Source: Pycnopodia helianthoides
Lineage: Eukaryota > Echinodermata > Asteroidea > Forcipulatida > Asteriidae
Reading direction: 5' to 3'
NCBI GenBank assembly: GCA_032158295.1
Contig: CM063252.1
Coordinates: 19,488,036-19,552,035 of the forward strand
Length of the DNA stretch: 64,000 nucleotides
In this document: positions 58,225-64,000 of the stretch, piece after piece
Position numbering within the stretch: the first letter of the stretch is position 1
Layout of the letters: each line of letters begins with the position of its first letter
The notes under the pieces: generated by a model
Databases searched by the model: none
What the model saw: the letters and a program-made list of their open reading frames with translations, nothing else
What the model was told of the DNA's origin: nothing
Program-made: the position numbers and the translations under genes

Positions 58225-60200
58225 TTGTTTCAAGGATCATGCTCCATCAGACACTAGACAAATTATCTTATGTAACAATGTGGCCTGATGTTGATTTATC
58301 AGGTTTTATTGGTTGGTAATATGACGGTGTTGGCGGCGGGGATCAGGGGTGATCGACTGGCACTCAATAGCCACTAATCAGCAGCAAGAAACTGCAGCTC
58401 CCTGTGTTTCTTCGAACAGCCTCAGCAGGTAACAATTTTATACAAGAGGGTATTTTAATAGAAGGTACACGTTTGGTAAGCCCTCTTAAAATTGATGGCA
58501 ATCAAAACTTACTTGGTTAGAACAAGTACAGCAGCTTTCGATAGTTTACAACATTTTGAGAATCATTTTACTTCAGAGTATTGTGGTTACGGAAAAAAAA
58601 TTGAATCCGAGAAGCGTTTTTTCAGAAACGTTTCTCAGATTGTGTATTCCAATTGCGGATTATTCTTCCTTCGTGGACATAACCGCTCCGGATTTTCGGC
58701 AATATCTCAAAAACGCTACCACCTTTTAAAATGATATTTTCACAGGTTAGTTTTATTGTTTTACTTAGCCCAAGTTGGACTCCTCCGTTGCATACACCGC
58801 GACGCAGTGCAACGGATACTGGCGTCCTACCAGGGCTATGTTTTACTGTATTTTTGCAAATTTACATTTAAATCTATCTGTAACCATTGTTTTGTAGCTG
58901 TACTGTAGAAACTCACTTGTTTGTGTTTGGGCTTGGTTTTTTGGTGTGGCACGTATGATGATAGTTTGCTTCCCCTGTTGTCGTCCACCTTGTGTGAAAA
59001 CGTTACAATAATAAACACTCAGGTTATATTGTACCTGTCTGATTTGTCTTCGACCTAGTTATAAATGAGATTCGGTGCGTTTCACTTAAATGGGCCATAT
59101 AGTACAATCTGTTTGTTTGTTTGTCGGGGAGTTTGAGTATTTGTTTGTTTGAGTGTTTGTTTGTTTGTTTGTTGGGGTGTTTGTTTGTTTGTTTGTTTGT
59201 TTGTTTGTTTGTTTGTTTGTTTTTTGTTTGATGGTACTTTTTTCAAATATCATCCATGATCTCTGATGGTGGTTTGAAGGCAGGGTGTACCTTTTGTAAT
59301 TACTCCACAAGCTAATGAACATAAAAACTTACTTGGTAAAGAGAACCGAAGACCTGTAAATATTATAGGTCATTGTTAGAAAAGACCCCTTTGGAGTAAG
59401 TAGTTTTGGGGAATGATGTAATTTTTCACAACAAATTTGAATCTGAGAAAGGCTTCAGGCATGAAGGCATCTGAAAGCACATTATTTCTATGCAACAAGG
59501 GTGTTTTTCTTTCATTGTTTTCTTGCAACTTCGTTGACCAATTGAGCTCAAATTTTCACAGTTAGTTTTTCGTTTCATAAATATGTTTGGTGTATTCCCA
59601 GCTTTTCCGATTTTATGTTTTAGGCAAATTAGTTTGAACTGTTCAAGTCCACTGTGTTTTCTTTGTGAGAAAACTCAAATCGGACAGAAAAAATCCCGTT
59701 CCGGGTTGGTGATGTCAGGGGATTTGACGTAACAATTTCCCAGAATTTTACACCAGTGTTTGGATTATCTTTTCAAGGACTATGTTCCATCAAACACTCA
59801 ACAAATTATCTTACATAACAATGTGGCCTGATGTTGATTTATCAGGTTTATTGGTTGGTAATATGACGGTGTTGGCGGCGGGGATCAGGGGTGATCGACT
59901 GGCACTCAATAGCCATTAATCAGCAGCCATTAACACTCAGGTTTTGTACCTGTCTGATTTGTCTTCGACCTAGTTATAAATGAGATTCGGTGCGTTTCAC
60001 TTAAATGGGCCACATAGCACAATCTGTTTGTTTGTTTGTCGGGGAGTTTGATTATTTGTTTGTTTGTTTGTTTGTTTGTTTGTTCGTTCGTTCGTTCGTT
60101 CGTTCGTTCGTTCGCTCGTTCGTTCGTTTGTTTGTTTGTTTGTTTGTTGGGGTGTTTGTTTGTTTGTTTGTTTGTAGTTTTTTTTTTCAAATATCATCCA
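58225..60200. repeat. Segmental duplication with GTTT/GTTC microsatellites
   Basis: The block around AATATGACGGTGTTGGCGGC occurs near 58317 and again near 59859. The block around GAGATTCGGTGCGTTTCACT occurs near 59066 and 59981. Each ends in a (GTTT)n tract (59107-59225; 60025-60180), and the second tract contains a (GTTC)n core. The second copy lacks about 630 bp present in the first. Confidence 0.7.
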
Positions 60201-60286
60201 TGATTTCTGATGGTGGTCTAAAGACAGGGTGTACTTATGGTCTCCACAAGTTAACTAACATAAAAACTTACTTGGTAAAGAGAACA

Positions 60287-61763
60287 GGGGTCGATTTCAC
60301 AAAACCCTCCCTAACTTAGGACCGATCCTAGGATTTAGGACGAGTCCCAGCCGTAAGATCGATCCTAGCTAAGAACGATCCTAGGATCGATTTCACAAAA
60401 CCCGTCCTAAGCAGGACGAGTCTTAAATAATATAAAACCACAAACAAGTTTTCAGACGAGGCTGAAATTGCTAATACAACGGCTATTTGGTGCCTCTATC
60501 GCTTCACTAATGAAACGGCCGTCTGAACCTTCAGATTGCACATCACCAAAAAAAACCAGATCGTCAGCCATTTTGTTTTCGCTTTGTTTACAGTTTACGG
60601 TTGATTTTAGGCCTTTATGAGTGAACAATCAATGTGTGTGTTTATATAGAGCTGAGGTAAGCTGGTTTGTGTGAATTAGTTGATTAGAAGGAGGGAGAAA
60701 ATGTAGTTTGGGTGAAACTGTCCGCCGACAAAAAGTGTCCGCTCATTATCATATTGCGTTCTGATTGGTCATGCGTCTATGACGTCACATTGTTTACGGA
60801 AGCTTGCTAAATAGTGTCCGCGGTTAGCGTGCATCATCATTGCGTGCCTTGGTTCTCAGCTGTTAAGACGTCGTATCCAGATAAGATCATTTTTAACCTT
60901 TTAGTTTTACATTTTTGTAACGCTTTCCTGCTTGTATTTGATTATAAATATTCGTATTATTTATCATTTAGCACTGTCACCATTCGTACTTTTTAACCTG
61001 CACTTTTTAATTACTTAAGTAAAATACTAATCTTGACATACTTTTGAGATTAAGTGTTCGTCAATTTTGTTTAACTTGACTTGTATTTACTTGAACGCTT
61101 TCTTGGTTGTATTTGATTATTAATCATTCGTAACATTTAGCCCTTTCACAATTATTCGTACTTTTTAAACCTGCACTCTTTTTACTTAAGTAAAATACTA
61201 ATCTTGACATACTTTTGAGATTAAGTGTTCGTCTGCTTGATATATTCCTAACTCCCCTCTACAGCCTCAAAATGCCCCAAAACTGACCGTAATCTCTGCC
61301 AAATACTGTCCGTAATCTGCCAAATACTGTCCATGTGCATGCAAACGTGCAGCAGCATGGCGTGCGCCCGGACACTTTTTGTTGGGCGGTATTTGTCACG
61401 TAATACATGCCAAATAGTGTCCGGGGTCTACTGCGCATGCTCAGCGGACACTTTTTGTCAGCGGACAGTTTTAGTCATGACACCGTCTCTCTTCGTTCGT
61501 GGTCAGCCAACAGTAGCAGCGCCATTATTGTATCAAGCAACGTATCGTTCACGTACAACTCAACGCAAAATCATCCGCTAGGACGACCCTCGTACCCGTC
61601 CTAACTTAGGACGGGTTCCGGGCCGTTTCCAAGGTAATTAGGACACGTCGAACCCTTCTTATCTTTTGCGAAATCGTTCCTAGGACGCGTCCCAAGTTAG
61701 GACGAGTTATACTTGTCCTAACTCGAGTTAGGACTAGTCCTAACTCTTTGTGAAATCGACCCC
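60287..61763. mobile_element. 1.48-kb element with GGGGTCGATTTCACAAAA ends
   Basis: Starts GGGGTCGATTTCACAAAACC and ends with the complement (TTTGTGAAATCGACCCC), then resumes the interrupted repeat (AGAGAACA before, TGGAGACCTG after; the intact copy at 59340 reads through). The interior has a 165-bp tandem duplication (60923-61080 and 61091-61235) and TGTCCG-rich sequence. No transposase found. Confidence 0.65.
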
Positions 61764-62110
61764 TGGAGACCTGCAAATATTGTAAGTCATTGTAAGAAAA
61801 GATCCCATTTGAAATAACGCAGTTTTTGAGAAGAGGCAATTTTTTTAACCTGAGAAAGGCTTCAGGCATGAAGACATCTGAAAGCACACAATTTTATGCA
61901 ACAAGGGTGTTTTTCTTTCTTTATTTTCTTAAAACTTCGATGACCAATGGAGCCCAAATTTTAGTTTGTTATTTTATGAATATGTTTGGATACACCAAGT
62001 GAGGATACTGGTCTTTGACAATTACCCAAAGAATACACTGCCATTAACACGGTCTTAATTAATGGCATTCCTCACCCAACCGTTACAGAGAAACGTTGGC
62101 GAGTTACAAC

Positions 62111-63902
62111 ATGGCCAACATGAAGCATCATGATGATAATAGTAATAATACTGACTACTACCAGGAAGCATTGGGATGCAAACGAATTGGAGGCATCTTG
62201 TATGCTGAATTTGTGACACAGCGATCCCTGAATGCTGTTAAAAACTATGACGTACGTTACGATGACGTATGGATTTGTGCATTCCCAAAGGCAGGTGCGT
62301 GTATTTTGCTTGGGGAAAATGGGTATGTTAGTATTATTCTTTTCGAGCGTGCAACTTTTGTTGGTTTCTTAAAAGAATATATTACGCTTAACTCTGCTTA
62401 CAAAACTTAACCAAAGCTGAAGTAACAAAAACTTATGTATGGATTGTGACCTTTGGCTGAGTGATGAATACAATCAATTTGAACATAATGTATTTGTCAT
62501 TGACACGAATTGCTTATCAGTCCAGGAGGAGAGTATAGGGCTAACTATATATTAAGTGCTTGTTTTCATCTGTAAACCAATTTTAACCTCAGACGATGCA
62601 AGTTTGAGCAAGTTTCCATTGATTGCTCCACTCCAACCAGGAGTACAAAATGGATCTACCAATTTTAATTGCATTCTCTTCAATGTATTTCTTACCAGGA
62701 AACCATTGGGTGTGTGAAATTGTTAAACTAATCCACGCTGATGGTTACAAGGACAAAATCGATCGCAGTAGGTTGGCGACTGTAATATCTTTCGATAGAT
62801 ACCTCGACAGAGAGCCTCAATATGAAGAGGCAATGCGCTGGGAGTCACCGAGAGTGTTTGATTCGCATCTGTATGAAAACTTACTACCAACACAGCTTCG
62901 TCAAGGCAAAGGAAAGGTATGTTTGCTGTGTTTATTTTTAAGGAACTATCAATCAATCAACATCAGATTCGACCGAACGCGTACAGGAGAGCTATTTCGA
63001 TCGTTATTGAATTTTTAAAACTCATTCGGCTTAAAACAAAGCTCGTACCATTGGCTGGTGGATTTTTTCTAGTATACACAAAATCATATGTTGAAAACAT
63101 CGTCTAGAATTTGACAAAACATCACCGATCAACTTTCTAAAACACAAGGTTTAATTACTATACAATTTGGAATGATTTTTTTTACTGACAACTTAGGTAC
63201 TTAAATAAAAAAATTCTGTTTCTTTCTGTAACAAGATCATCTTTCTAATCAGAAACCCCAAGGATAGTGCCGTCTCCTACTATCATTTCCTAAAGCCAAG
63301 GAATTATCCTAATTTCTGTACTTGGGATACATTTGTCGAGGTGTATGGCACAGAAAACAGTAAGTTTGTTTACATGTATCGGATTTGATTTCGGATAAGA
63401 TACGAGTTTAGGCTATAAAACCTTTTTAAAACTAGTTTCAGAATACAGCTATAATATATGAATGGTTATTCCTTGTAAGTAAATACAAAATATTCTTCAA
63501 GTAACATAATTCGAAAAAAAATTAACAAATCGCAGTATTTGTTATACTAAATTGTATCTTTCAAAACGTTTCCCTTTAAATTACCGAGAGGGATTACACA
63601 AAAATATATTGTGCACTTAAAGTCCCAAACATTGTAAAATTTATCAAACAACAAAACATTTACTTTGATTGAGAATATGCAGCCAAGCAAAAGCTGGTCA
63701 GGGAAAACTCTATAATGGCTCAATAAAAGCATGGCAGATGTGACACTCTTAAGATCCAATATTGGATTATTGTGGCTGAGATAACACTTGTGTTTTTCAC
63801 TCAGTGAGATGGGGTTCTTGGTACGATCATACCATCAGTTTCGTTGACAAAATGCCCGATTATAAGAATCTTCTAATGCTGAAGTACGAGGATATTAAGT
63901 CC
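62111..63902 (+). CDS. Cytosolic sulfotransferase (SULT family), 5' four exons, cut by window edge
   Basis: Transfers sulfonate from PAPS to a hydroxyl or amine on a small molecule; a soluble cytoplasmic enzyme. Exons 62111-62294, 62699-62916, 63236-63359, 63805-63902; all phases agree (1, 0, 1, 0) and all introns are GT-AG. Motifs: the 5'-phosphosulfate loop split across exons 1 and 2 (CAFPKAGNHW, family PKxGxxW), the catalytic His in DSHLYENLLP, and the 3'-phosphate-binding RNPKDSAVSYYHF in exon 3. Exon 4 has GSWYDH and LKYEDIKS. The C-terminal part, including the GxxGxxK loop, should lie to the right of the window. There is a second in-frame ATG at 62120. The substrate cannot be told from these exons. 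Confidence 0.9.
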
Positions 63903-64000
63903 GTAAGTATCAGTTAAGAGTAGATTTTTAGAGACACTAATTGGTGTACATTACTCATGTTTGCAGTACTCTTCAACGCTGTCTTTATGTACACGTACGC

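Larger units (their letters stand above)
55527..62110. other. Intergenic region between gene 2 and the sulfotransferase gene
   Basis: Contains the upstream regions of two divergently oriented genes. Recognisable content: a 22-bp repeat (TTCCGCCCGGGCGGATTACT) at 56698-56770, G/C-run repeats near 57310-57395 and 57655-57830, an unidentified open frame at 57950-58152, the duplicated blocks at 58225-59250 and 59765-60200, and the element at 60287-61763. No gene with credible exons was found. Confidence 0.55.

Noticed and set aside
59086..60197. Lys/Gln/Thr/Asn-rich minus-strand and Val/Cys/Phe-rich plus-strand open frames
   Set aside because: They are translations of (GTTT)n and (GTTC)n microsatellites.

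Overview
This is eukaryotic DNA from an intron-rich, repeat-dense animal genome. GT-AG introns, tRNA-derived SINEs, many palindromic MITEs and a Penelope-like element fragment suggest an invertebrate deuterostome. I infer an echinoderm, perhaps a starfish, because several dispersed repeats resemble ones I associate with that group. The species cannot be fixed from the sequence alone.

Three protein-coding genes are supported. (1) 2414-28481, plus strand: a complete 23-exon gene for a secreted, probably GPI-anchored Xaa-Pro aminopeptidase (XPNPEP2 type). All five metal ligands are present, but there is a 1-nt frameshift in exon 17. (2) 55526-33755, minus strand: a convergent 22-exon paralogue with the same overall architecture. 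It has lost four of the five metal ligands and looks like a pseudo-peptidase. (3) 62111 to the right edge, plus strand: the first four exons of a cytosolic sulfotransferase (SULT), cut by the window end.

Layout: 1-2413 upstream DNA; 2414-28481 gene 1, with the catalytic half between 12.9 and 28.5 kb; 28482-33754 intergenic DNA between the two 3' ends, mostly dispersed repeats; 33755-55526 gene 2, whose introns hold two minisatellites, a Penelope fragment and nested MITEs; 55527-62110 intergenic DNA with several repeat families and a segmental duplication; 62111-63902 sulfotransferase exons.

The main discovery is in gene 1. The exon encoding the loop just before the fourth metal ligand (Glu) is present as four tandem, phase-matched versions (18979-21851). 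They look like alternative, possibly mutually exclusive, cassettes that would retune the active-site rim. In gene 2 the same loop sits in one constitutive exon. Gene 1 also carries a second copy of exon 19, identical over 105 nt but inverted, inside intron 9. Together the two genes suggest a duplicated membrane aminopeptidase in which one copy diversified its active-site loop and the other lost catalysis while keeping the fold, signal peptide and anchor signal.
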